From: Medicago truncatula
Taxonomy: Eukaryota; Streptophyta; Magnoliopsida; Fabales; Fabaceae
Assembly (NCBI RefSeq): GCF_003473485.1
Contig: NC_053047.1
Span: 3,425,001-3,489,000 of the forward strand
Length of the DNA stretch: 64,000 nt
Reading direction: 5' to 3'
Shown here piece by piece: positions 12,285-22,285 of this stretch; the stretch's first letter is position 1; each line of letters starts with the position of its first letter. The notes under the pieces were generated by a model. The model was not told the origin of the DNA. It made no database searches and was given only the letters and a program-made list of their open reading frames with translations. The translations under genes were made by a program, and so were the position numbers.

Positions 12285-13610
12285 CTAGTGTGTGACCCGT
12301 GCGCGGACGCACGGGTATATTTATCTTCGGACAACACATGTCACAATAATAGACAATCGTACCTCAATGTTTGGCAACGCGTGAATCGACAAAGGACAAT
12401 AAAACCTCGATGTTTGTATAACGCATGTCTCGTCAATGGACAACCGCACCTCAATGGCCATCACTGACATGATAGTGATACACATTGGTACGTAGTTGAT
12501 GTTAGTTTGTCAAATTAATAATAACAAATCACACGTCAAAGTCCATGTCATGTGTGAAATTGAAACCATTGTCACTTGTATAAACATGTCTCGATACCAA
12601 GAAATTGTCTATCCATGTCCGACATCAACACAATACTTATATCAATGATTAAACTGAACAACGTTATTATTTTAAATTAAAAGAATTAGTCGAAACACCA
12701 ATATTAACATCATGTCTAATGTTCGTATCGGTGTATACATATCATAGTTTACAAACATAAATATAACGGTTGACGACAATATTGACATCACAGATTTTTA
12801 AATTAAATGATATACCAAAACAACAACATTGCAAAAACATAAATGGAACAATAAAATTGTAACTTTTAACATAATACTGATTACACCTTCATTTTAGGCA
12901 AACACCCCTTCATTAAACCCATAATGCTTCTAAAATGGTAACACTATATGATTCAAACATATGAAAATAATAAAATAAACAAAGATTGCACGTGCCATAA
13001 GACAAACATTATAATCAAGTAGTCCTCCTACCAACAAAAGACATGAAAGCAAAGAATCAAATTGAAACCAACATTTATTTTTTTAAGAAGAACAACACTA
13101 AAAATTAGAAACCACAATAACAATTCATTAGATCACTGAGATATCTTAGAAGGAACAACCCTAACAGAAAGAAAATCTGGGATACATAAAAAACCAACAC
13201 GTCACCAAAACTTAAACTATTATCACTCGGAAACTTATACCATCCTTCACCGGTATATTTTTATTCACATTTGCTATCATGATTTCTTACATAAGTGACG
13301 AAGTCACACTCATAGGTTTTGAGAGTGCCCAACAATTCTAAGATAATCTTTATGTGGCTTTCACGAAGGACTTTTTCCACAGTCCTGCTGGGGATACGCT
13401 ATAACATCGTGTCTGATGACAAACATATTCACATGGCACCCAATCTTCACCAAAAATTCTATGGGGAAGATCTTAGAGTATCTAAATGAGTAAAAATGTC
13501 TTCATCCTGTACAACCCAACAATCAACAGCGTCATCCACAGCTACAACTGAGTTATCAATGGTCTTTCCTATCCCTTCATGAAACTGATCCAAAACTAAC
13601 ATTTTTTTTG
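12285..13610 (-). mobile_element. Helitron-like element (3' end at 12285, minus orientation)
   Basis: Read on the minus strand, an 8-bp hairpin (ACCCGTGC/GCACGGGT, 12295-12316, 6-base loop) is followed by six bases and CTAG, then T: the classic Helitron 3' end (hairpin, CTRR, insertion before T). The element body must run to the right. I did not find its 5' TC end; a second, similar terminus at 13611 marks the point where another copy is nested or adjacent. The interior holds a decayed B3-domain fragment on the same strand, as expected for a gene-capturing Helitron. No Rep/helicase is present, so it is non-autonomous. Confidence 0.6.
13165..13434 (-). pseudogene. B3 DNA-binding-domain fragment (REM-like), degenerate
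   Basis: One minus-strand frame reads RIPSRTVEKVLRESHIKII, then CDFVTYVRNHDSKCE, a stop, then KYTGEGWYKFPSDNSLSFG and DVLVF. The pattern basic-helix, then G-W-x-x-F-x-x-D-N-x-L-x-x-G-D-x-x-V-F is the second half of a plant B3 domain. At least two in-frame stops (after the upstream TML, and before KYTGEGW) break it. Just upstream on the same strand, 13459-13650 stays open (LDQFHEGIGKTIDNSVVAVD), but I do not recognise it. Lying inside a Helitron-like element, it is most simply a captured gene piece. Confidence 0.55.
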
Positions 13611-13640
13611 CTAGTGTGTAACCCGTGTTGATGCACGGGT
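13611..13640 (-). mobile_element. Second Helitron-like 3' terminus
   Basis: On the minus strand, CACGGGT-loop-ACCCGTG (13621-13640) is followed by TACACA and CTAG (13611-13614), nearly the same as the terminus at 12285. The flanking base is C rather than the usual T, so the border is less certain. It shows two copies or a nested pair of one family. Confidence 0.5.
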
Positions 13641-14446
13641 AGACGATCACGTGTTATGAGCGTTCATCGTTACGTAACTATTATCACAAAAAAGAAAAAA
13701 ACAATCAAAAAAATTACACATTAGGCGTGTATTATGTTATGTGTGTACATAAATAGTTGTTTCGTATTACGCGTTTATTATGTAACACGTGCACGATCAA
13801 AGTTGTTTTATATTATGCGTGTCAATTACAAAAATTAAAATTGTGCAAACAACCTAAATAGGCTTAAGTTGAATTAGAAAATACTTTGAATAAATTTTTG
13901 GAGATATATTTAAGGGTGTGTATATTTTGAAAATTAAATGATACATGCTATAGGTTTGAAATTATTTTATCAAATTCAATAATAAATTCAATTTTGGGAA
14001 TATTATTATTCACACCACTGTTTTAGACATATACCCAGAACTAAGCAGAAATGGGCCAAGTCCAAACTCTTTCATCAAGCCCGAGCCCTCTGCTATCATT
14101 CATTCTTCTGAAATGCTAACACTGAGCCCTCAACTGCCGCTACCACCTTCCTTCTTCCACCAATACAATTGAATTAAATTACTCTGAACTAATGCACAAA
14201 TACAATTGAAAAAGAAACATAGTTTTATGAATCATGCATTCCATTCATCTAACAAATTTTATTTTTGCACTTTCTTTTATCAAAGTAGCTAGGGTGGTAG
14301 TTGTTCAGCCAAATCTTAGGCTGATGTTGGACCTTCATACTGTGTCATTCTTTGAACTCATACACAAATACAATTTTAAAGAAACATAGTGTTTTGAATC
14401 ATCCATGTCATTCACCTATCAAATTGTTAATCTTAGGCAACTTTAT
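13641..14446. other. Intergenic spacer, no gene seen
   Basis: AT-rich sequence, perhaps the body of the Helitron-like element starting at 13611. CACGTG occurs near 13651 and related 'tattatgcgtgt' units repeat up to 13830. Two copies of 'aatacaatt(g/t)(a/t)aa(a)gaaacatag.gttttgaatcat' (about 14200 and 14370) form a short direct repeat. No open frame resembles a protein. Confidence 0.4.
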
Positions 14447-16756
14447 TGTAACATCCCAGATTCTTCTTCTTCTAGTATATATATTTATTACTTTTAACCT
14501 TATAAACTACAAATTAATTTTATCATCTTATGATATTAATTAAGCGAGGGATGATATTTTATTCCTACTCTTTTTCACACACACCCCTTTCTATACTTTG
14601 AAGAACAAAAACAAAATACATAGTGAGAAAGAGAAAGAGAATAGGAAAGGAAGAACAATGAAAGAAGAGCCAAGAGAGAGAAAAGTCAATCTTAACAAAA
14701 TTATCATCACCAAGTAAGAATCCTACTAGTATTCTTATTGTCATTTTTATTATTAAAGAATCAAAATCATCAATCATATTTTTGTAGAAAACATAACATG
14801 TAGAGTCCTTAAACTTTTTCTCTCTTACAAACCTATGTTATAATTATTATTATGACCTTAAAGTAGTAATTTTGAAACGTAAATTGAAACAAAAGATGGG
14901 ATTAAGAAATCGATGTTGCTTTGTTAAATTTTACACCAATTTTCATTTAGATCTAAAAGTTATATTTGAATCATTATCTCAGTATTTTGATGAAATTCTA
15001 TTTTAACGGGCCATATTTGTATGAGTTTAATTATGAGCAAAATTATCCCCTTGTTCTAGTAATCTTGAATGACTTAAAATGGTTTATTAGAATGATTAGT
15101 CGATCAAAATTTTATGGTTAAAGCAAATATAATTGAACTTTTCTTAATTAACTAGACCTGATATGACAATAGAGTATGCTACTATCTATATGTTTGACTA
15201 GATGAATATAACCTTGAGTAAATTTTGAGTTAAAAAAATATAGTTTTATTTCCAGAAGTATACTTTTTGAACTTAAGAAAGATTATTTGAAAGCATTGTT
15301 CATTTACGTAATGAGTTTTTTTGTTGATTTAGGAATTGATCTTTGGGTAAATTTTCTTTGAAAATGTGATTGTTGGAGGTACACTACTAACTGAGTTGAG
15401 TGAAACAAGTTTTATCATCAAATACTTAAAAGATTATCTTACATGTCTTTACCTTTTGGACTTAATTTTACAGAAGTAGTCGTTGTGAATATCTAAGTAA
15501 AATATTCATATTTTGATTAGATTCCTTAGCCAAACCCTTCAGCCTTGAATGTTAAAATGTTAGTTAGTTTTGGTATTAAGAATTAGTGGTGAATTATTTT
15601 GTGAAGGTATAGACGTAGTGGAACAAAGAATGCTTCATGGGAATTTTAAGAGTTCTTGGTGCAAAGGTAAGGGCATCATTCCATGCGCTTCCGTATGTGT
15701 ATGTGTGAATATTTGTGTTGTGATGGTTACCATAGTGTTGTTGTTTTGAAGTGAATGCTATGTGCTATATATTGGTGATGTGATAATTACCTTGGTGTTG
15801 TTGTTTTGGCATGAATATTATGTTATTATTTATGTGGTGTTGTTTTAATGTAAATACTATTTGTTTATGGGTGAATAAACTTAAGTAACTAAAATGGTGA
15901 TTCAAAACTATATCCAAAGGTGGGATATTAGACTTTTGATTTTTGGAGATTACCCAACGGTGGGGTATTTACGGAGACATTCATGCATTAGATGACTCAG
16001 ACAAATGCCCAATGGTGGGGTACTGACCATCGAGTTTTAGGAGTTACTACCCAACGGTGGGGTAGTGGCGATTCATATGCATTAGGTGATTCAGAATAAT
16101 GCCCAATGGTGGGGTACTGAACATCAAATTTTTAGGAGTTATTACCCAATGGTGGGGTATTGCCCAATGGTGGGGTATATTGTCCAATGGTGGGACATTT
16201 GGCTCCGTTTAGAGGTGAAATCCGGATCATGAGCATTTGCATATAGACTGATGACCATTTGCATATAGCCCAATGGTGGGACATTTGCGTTTAGAGGTGT
16301 AAATTTATATAAGCATGCACATTTGTACTATGTTTGTTAGTTGGAGATGACCTTTACTTTTGGACAGATGACCGTCGATCCGTGTCTCCTTCTTGGCGGT
16401 GACGTCAGGGAGGCAAAGTGTTATAGTAGAAGAAGACACTAGTGGTGCACATTTGGAGGCTTGATATATTCCGACATTGGTATTAACCTTGTTGAGAAAA
16501 CTTTTCACAAGCATCTAGAACTTTGAGCTAGGTGTAGTCTTAGGTAGGAAAAAGGCAAGTGTCTTGTTATTAGGGATATTATATATTTTTTTTTTTGTAA
16601 AATTTACTATTTTAGAAATTCAAGGAGAAGATTATTATTGTTATTTTAGAATTGATGAGTTTCACGTTACTAAGATTATTATTTGTTTTTAAAGAAATTA
16701 TTCCTCTTTTCACTAAGAATTTTGGTAATTAACGTCTGAAAAATCGGGTCTTTATA
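14447..16756 (+). mobile_element. Solo LTR of a Ty3/gypsy-type retrotransposon (~2.3 kb)
   Basis: Begins TGTAACATCCCAGATT and ends AAATCGGGTCTTTATA, the pattern I associate with Tekay-like chromovirus LTRs (TGTAACA... to ...TTACA), here ending TA rather than CA. TTTAT lies directly before (14442-14446) and after (16757-16761), a 5-bp target duplication. No second LTR or internal gag-pol is present, so the element was reduced by LTR-LTR recombination. Orientation follows the TG...(C/T)A ends and is supported by 'gtaacatccc' at the start. It contains the repeat array at 15915-16285. Confidence 0.78.
15915..16285 (+). repeat. Array of CCCAAYGGTGGGGTA units inside the solo LTR
   Basis: About ten copies of a CCCAA(C/T)GGTGGG(G/A)(T/C)A unit lie in 370 bp, some inside a longer ~60-bp period containing 'tttaggagttactaccc' and 'cat(gc)attaggtgattcaga'. 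CCCAA...GGTGGGG is partly self-complementary. Such arrays occur in LTR U3 regions and may hold binding sites; that role is inferred only. Confidence 0.75.
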
Positions 16757-19189
16757 TTTATCCTATAGGTGCAGCTATTAAAGCCATGTTTTTAGGCTCT
16801 CTTTTTTTTCAAAAATGTTGACTTCAATCCCTTGTTTCATGGCTTTTTCTTGAAAACTCTATATTTTAAGGGGATTACCCAGTGAGCCAATAAAAGTCCT
16901 AATCTTTAAATTTATCCCAAAAGTCCTTTTCAATACATGTTTTTGGCATGAACACTTTAACATTCTTGTTTCTTCTGTGACGGTGTACCACAATCAAATA
17001 TTCACACAAAACCTTGAAATTCTTTTCATCAATAACAATGCATTAACACAAAATTTGCTAAAATTCATAATAGGATTAGCTATCCTTCATCAAGCTTAAT
17101 GTATAAGTCTTCAATAATTAATTTCCCCTTAATTATGATGAGCTGTTATATTGTTTCATTGCTTCCTATCATCCCTTAGATTCTGCACTTTAGAAAGAAA
17201 AAAATATTTATATGTCAAGTCTACTTGATCCTATTTTTTTTCCTTGTCAAAATATTTTTTTCACTTTTGTAAATCATGTATGTATGTATTGTAATTTTTC
17301 TTTTTAGCTTATGGTGCAAGAAAATAAGTGGCTCAAATTGTGGAAAAAGGGAAAATAATTGATAAGATGCCCACCATTGACAATATGTTTTTCTTTGTTT
17401 ATTTGTTAGCAATGGAGCTGGTGTTTATTTGTTAGCATGTTTTTCTTTAGACAAAAACATGTAAGTTTTCTTTTCTATCTAATACCTCTTTTTCTCTTTT
17501 AAGATATCCAAATCCTTTTAAAAGCATAGAGAATGAAAAAAGAAAGTGTTTGAATATATATAAAGAATGCATGGGGTTAATACCCATTTTCAATACAATG
17601 ATTATACTGAGTTATAGACATGAGAAACCAAAATTCAAACTCTTCAATATTTTCTTTAATTTTGGAAACAGAGTCCTGGTCACAATAGGATTGTTTCCAC
17701 ACAGTTTGGCATAATTACTTATAGCATTAAATAATGCATTCACAAAATAAGAACATCTAAAATAAACAAAAAAACAACCTTAAAATTAAAATAAACAAAC
17801 CTAAAGATGAATAAGGAAGAGAAAGAAGGTATTATATAGTATTACAATCTTGAATCATTATGGCCCATTTGGTTTGTTCATTGCATATCTTCCCACTTTT
17901 ATTTCAGAGGGGGTCACATAAATAGTGATATTTTGTTTAAAAAAATATTTTTTGGTTAGATTGCATAACAAACATTAATAATCCAAACTTTTCTTATTAC
18001 TGTTTTAATCGATTGATGTAGGATCTTGATTGACTAATGGAGTGTGTTGATTTCTCTGAATCAATGAAAGATAAGAATCTGGTTTTAATTTTGTGGAGCA
18101 AGAAGAAGCAAAAGTTCAGCAATGAGTTAAGAGTAAAAATAATGAAACAAAAGCATAGTATATTCTATTATTTATGAACAATGATTATACACCTATTAGC
18201 AAATTATTCTATTACTAATTAATTCATTGATGAGGACTAAACTATTATCAAATGAAATCAGTGCAGATAATTAGACCTTCAAGAAAACTGCCTATGAGGG
18301 ATTAGAATGCATTGAAGGAGCTGTTGGTCGAACACATTGAGAAACTCTCTTATGAAGGTGCAGCCAGCTTTGGCTTCACTCAACTCAAAAGCCGGAAATA
18401 TCTGTCCAAATACACATCATCACTGTGAGTACAAAAATAATAACAACAATTGTGTAGAACTTGTTAATGAACCTCTTTTTTAGACAAAGATCAAATATTG
18501 GCACTTATTTCATGTTAATTTTAGAACCATGCAAAGAAGATGCAGAAATTGGTGGCTCTTCAATGTTGCTGGTACCTCTAGTCCCTAACTTTGGCTTTGG
18601 AATCCTGAGATTAGAGACAGAAGATTCAAGAAATTGGATGGATATAAAATTTGAATATACAAAAAGAGAAGGAAAAACAATCATTGACTTACACAATTGG
18701 GAGTCTGAAGGATTTAGCATCAGCAGAGAGTATGGGCATGGCCAAGGGTTTGAAGGATCTGTCAAAATTTCTAGAATTAGGAAGTGTGCTCTACGTGGCA
18801 TGCAATTATAAGTTAATTTTTTTTATCCCTGACAATATACATTAAAAGTTGACGGCGTTGACAAAGACCACATGCTCATAACGTGACAAAAATCCCAAAA
18901 CCACATTATAAGTAATGTTTGTTTGTCTGCATGCATTTATAGAGATTAATCCATCCATTCAGTTGGGTAGGACTATAATGGATGATAAAATTAATCGTTT
19001 TTCATTAAATACTGCAGATACAATATTATATAAGCACTATTGTCAAATTAACATGTCAGCAACTAAAGCATATTATACATGACGGAGGAAGGATCTAAAT
19101 TTTCTATGAATCACATTATTATAATTCTGTTTAAAGCTAGAGAGAACATGATTAAAGCACCTAATGACAAATTTTCGAACTTGTTAGTA
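16757..19189. other. Intergenic DNA with two unexplained open stretches
   Basis: Mostly AT-rich spacer. Two stretches stay open longer than the surroundings. At 18273-18400 on the minus strand, after an acceptor-like 'ttggacag', a frame reads FPAFELSEAKAGCTFIREFL and ends with a stop; it could be a last exon or a relic. At 18461-18811 both strands are open for about 100 codons (plus: NFGFGILRLETEDSRNWMDI). I recognise neither, and no start/splice context makes a gene model convincing. Confidence 0.3.
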
Positions 19190-19400
19190 TTTTTCGAATT
19201 TTAAAATCCGGAATGCTTTTTTTGTTCTTCATAAATTTTTCATTTTACACCTAGACAGACTGACCTCTTCCCCGTTAACCGATCATATAACCCTGATGGA
19301 TTTTTAAAGAGGTCTCTTTCTATGAAAGGCCAACGATGGAAACACATCGTTGTAGAAGGAAGAGGAGAATAGGGTGTGAGAAATTGTGAGGAAAATGAAG

Positions 19401-19836
19401 CCTATTTATAGGGAGGGATGATAAAAAAAAGGTGGGAAAGCCATTAATTGTAAAAACACGTTTTTTTTTTACTTGACCAACCTTTGAAAACAATCAAAAG
19501 CTTCTGATGCAGTCTGGAATATATAATCCAAATTACACATGGATTCCGGATTATAATATATTCCGGAAAAATACGATCGTAGGTGAAACTACGAGAAACT
19601 TGGCTCTTTTTGTAGGGTGCGGTTAGTTCAGATTGTATATTCCGAAAAGCTTCAACATGAGATTCAAAGATGTTCAGTTAAACGCTAAAATAGTATGAAT
19701 TCAAGTCACTTTGTTTAGGGTGCAAGTACAATTCGGATTACAAAATCCGGACTGCCTCAGCATAGGATTCTTTTGTGAGGACCACATTTCACAGACAATT
19801 TTTGTGGTCCACAACATCCATAAACCCCTATAAATA
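19401..19836. promoter_or_regulatory. Divergent pair of TATA boxes
   Basis: CCTATAAATAGG on the minus strand (19400-19411) and CCCTATAAATAAG on the plus strand (19827-19838) face outward about 420 bp apart, each followed by a CA/CT-rich leader-like stretch (minus: 'ctcacaatttctcacaccc'; plus: 'aaaaacacacaaacacacc'). Between them lie several (T)CCGGATTATA/AATCCGGA half-palindromes. The plus side runs into ATG at 19898 but the frame closes quickly. This could be a relic of a transposon with two divergent genes. Function is inferred. Confidence 0.3.
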
Positions 19837-19984
19837 AGTGTTTCCGGTTTTCAAACTTCATTTCCATCAAAAACACACAAACACACCAAAGAAACCATGA
19901 AATTTTTTGTCATTGTGCTGAGGATCTTTGTCATGCTGTCGTAAAATAGATTGCTCTCTATGTGCCAGCATGGTGAAGATCTTT

Positions 19985-20106
19985 AGCATGCTTTCAAAAA
20001 TATATAGATACTCCTTGCTGCATCCTCGATAGATAGATACTCAAAAATATCAAGAGGTTGCTATGAGTTAGATCTTGCTTTCAAAAATATATAGATACTC
20101 CTTGAT
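19985..20106 (+). repeat. Short direct repeats
   Basis: GCTTTCAAAAATATATAGAT followed by actccttg(c/a)tgc occurs at about 19991 and 20074. 'gatctt(t)(a/g)(g/t)catgct' and 'atagatactcaaaaatat' variants lie between. No coding content. Confidence 0.55.
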
Positions 20107-20130
20107 GCCTACATATATTTTACCATCTTC

Positions 20131-20360
20131 GGTATATACCAATAGATCTTGGGCAAAGTAGTGATCCGTCCTGTTGGAAAAAACGACATCAAGACCCCTT
20201 GAGTTAAATTTAAATTTGGTTCCTTTTGATGATTCTTTTTACCCACGGTAAAAAGATTTTGGGAGTAAAAGGAAGCAAACCTAATTTTACTTCAAGGGAA
20301 GATGTCTTTTTCCCCAACCTAACGGACCACTACTTCCCCCAAAAGCCACCGGTATTTACC
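20131..20360. mobile_element. Foldback MITE-like inverted repeat, ~230 bp
   Basis: The two halves are inverted copies: GGTATATACC at the left pairs with GGTATTTACC at the right, then AAGTAGTGATCCGTC with its counterpart at 20312-20334, and further inward 'ttaaatttaaatttggttcctttt' with 'aaaaggaagcaaacctaatttta'. The centre is 'tttttacccacggtaaaaa'. No flanking target duplication is clear. A small non-autonomous DNA transposon is the simplest reading. Confidence 0.65.
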
Positions 20361-21452
20361 TAAAGGGGTATAAAAACCTTAGACACTATAGAAACAAATA
20401 AGAAGAAGAGAAAGACGGGGAGAGAGTGGGAGGAGAAAATGTCAGGAAAAGAGGAAGTATGTGCGGGTTTTTATAGGTGGTATAAGGTAGATACAGACAT
20501 CCCTGTGAAATAGGAGGCTCAACTCTCTTTTTAAAATAGACCCTTAGTAAAATAAAACGTAATTTTTTTTTGTAGTTAAATTTCATTATAAAAAAAATCA
20601 GAATCAGAAGAACTTTTAAACATGAAAGGAATTAAAAAAAATTAAGTGAAAGAGGTGAAATTTATCTAATGGTGTCGTTTGGATTTTTCACTCCTCTGTT
20701 GTGGAAAAGGGTAAAACGAATGGTTTATGCGAAGAAAAAAATGATTGTTGTGATTCTTTCAATGATATAGCTTTCCAAATTGAATGATTACGTGATTATA
20801 CAAATTAGGGGTGGTTTGATAGGATCTGATTTATGTACAAAAAGGAGAACTAGAGTTTAGAAAAAAACTCAAACGTGTACTAAAGAAAGAAAATGATATA
20901 ACATATATATTTTTTTATTTAAGTGGGGGGTGAGTATTAAATTTAATTTTTCGTTAGAGGCCCGTAGCATTTGTAGGCCCGGCTTGGTTGAGCACCTTGC
21001 ACACCCTCAAGGCCGGGCCTGGGTAGATAGCACTTAATGAGGTCCAAAAACGTGTGAAAAACTTAAGAAAAACGTGTAAAAACCAATCAAAACTATTGAC
21101 CACCGTCCGAAAAACGTTTGTGCTACAGTTTTTACCACCGGCCAACTTGCGCAAGTTAACTCGCGTAGAGGCTCAGTGGTGCGTGACTTAAGTCACGCAA
21201 AGCTTGTGAAGTGCGTGAGTTAAGTCACACTGTGTGACTTAAACTCAAACAGGGTTATATTTGGAAAACATGCAGGGACGCGAGCGAAATTTGCTTGGTG
21301 AAGAGCTAAATTCTTATCTAAAATGTTATCCTATAATATGATGCAACGATACAAAGCCCACCACAATCCCTCCCTACAAGCCGTAGCAGCGGCCTAATCA
21401 TAACAAGCCGCCAGAACGGTGCAATCCTGATGAGCCGCTATAATATCCAGAG
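20361..21452. other. Intergenic DNA with palindrome cluster
   Basis: No gene seen. At 20386-20586 an open minus-strand frame is pyrimidine-driven low complexity. At 20955-21030 'gtaggcccggct.gg' and 'aaggccgggcctgggtag' form a G/C inverted pair. At 21144-21240 there are several palindromes: AACTTGCGCAAGTT (21144-21157), GCGTGACTTAAGTCACGC (21181-21198, perfect) and two looser GTGA(G/C)TTAAGTCAC relatives, resembling the TTAAGC palindromes of the solo LTR at 44331. Confidence 0.5.
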
Positions 21453-22277
21453 TAGGGATGGCAATTCGACCCAAGCCCATTGGACACCCGCAAAACATAC
21501 CCGCAATGGGCGGGTAAATACCCGCACTTATGGGTATGGGGGCGGGCTCGGGTAATTACCCGCAAACTTTAACGGGCATGGGCACGGGCACGGGCACTCT
21601 AATGCCCAGTCCGCCCTGTAGCCCGCATATATATAAATATAATATTATATATATTTAAAGGGAAATGCTAACCGGTGCCCCCAGGGCACTGGTTAAGGGT
21701 ATGAAAAAGGAAATTATATAGTAGTTAATGCATTGAAATTGTGTAATTAATTTATAATAATGTCAAAAACAGTTTCCTTTTATGGTAATAATTCCCTTTT
21801 ATGGTATGTTTAACCTGTGCCCCAGGGGCACCGGTTAGCAGGACCCATATTTAAATTTATATACCACTAAAATTAATTAGTTAATTGTAACATGAGCTAA
21901 GGAGTCACAAGTTCATGACTATATTTTGTTTGAAATTTATCGTATTATGCACTTTTTTTCATACAGACTTTGAATGCTTTTTATTTGGTTTTTCGTATAA
22001 ACATTGAATGCTTTTGATTTGGCAAAATACTATTATTTGTAAAATTTTATGTATTAATTTAAATTCAGTTATGTTTCTTTTCTTTTTTATTGTTTTGTAT
22101 TAAAGTGCGGGTAATGGGCGCGAGTACGGGCATTTAGATGCCCATATGGCATGGGGACGGGCAGTAAAATTGTTGCCCATGAAGGTATGGGTTCGGGTAC
22201 GGGCATTTTTTACAAACGCAGGTACGGGGGACAGGCATTACAGTACCCTGCCCATTGAGGGCCCATTGCCATCCCTA
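21453..22277. mobile_element. hAT-like non-autonomous element with nested MITE, ~825 bp
   Basis: Ends are TAGGGATGGCAAT and its inverse ATTGCCATCCCTA, typical of hAT-type terminal repeats. The flanks ATCCAGAG (21445-21452) and ATCCAAAG (22278-22285) agree in 7 of 8 bases, as an aged 8-bp target duplication. Both arms are full of GGGCATGGGCACGGGC/CCCGC-type G/C repeats that pair with each other. The middle is AT-rich and is interrupted by a second transposon at 21660-21846. No transposase is coded. Confidence 0.78.
21660..21846. mobile_element. Mutator-like MITE nested in the hAT-like element, 187 bp
   Basis: Inverted ends GGGAAATGCTAACCGG and (inverse) GGGTCCTGCTAACCGG extend inward as GTGCCCC. 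ATATTTAAA flanks both sides exactly (21651-21659 and 21847-21855), a 9-bp target duplication as made by Mutator-like elements. It inserted after the surrounding hAT-like element. Confidence 0.82.
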
Positions 22278-22285
22278 ATCCAAAG

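Noticed and set aside
15915..16285. A CRISPR-like or satellite array
   Set aside because: Units are unevenly spaced, variable and inside a defined LTR of a plant genome.
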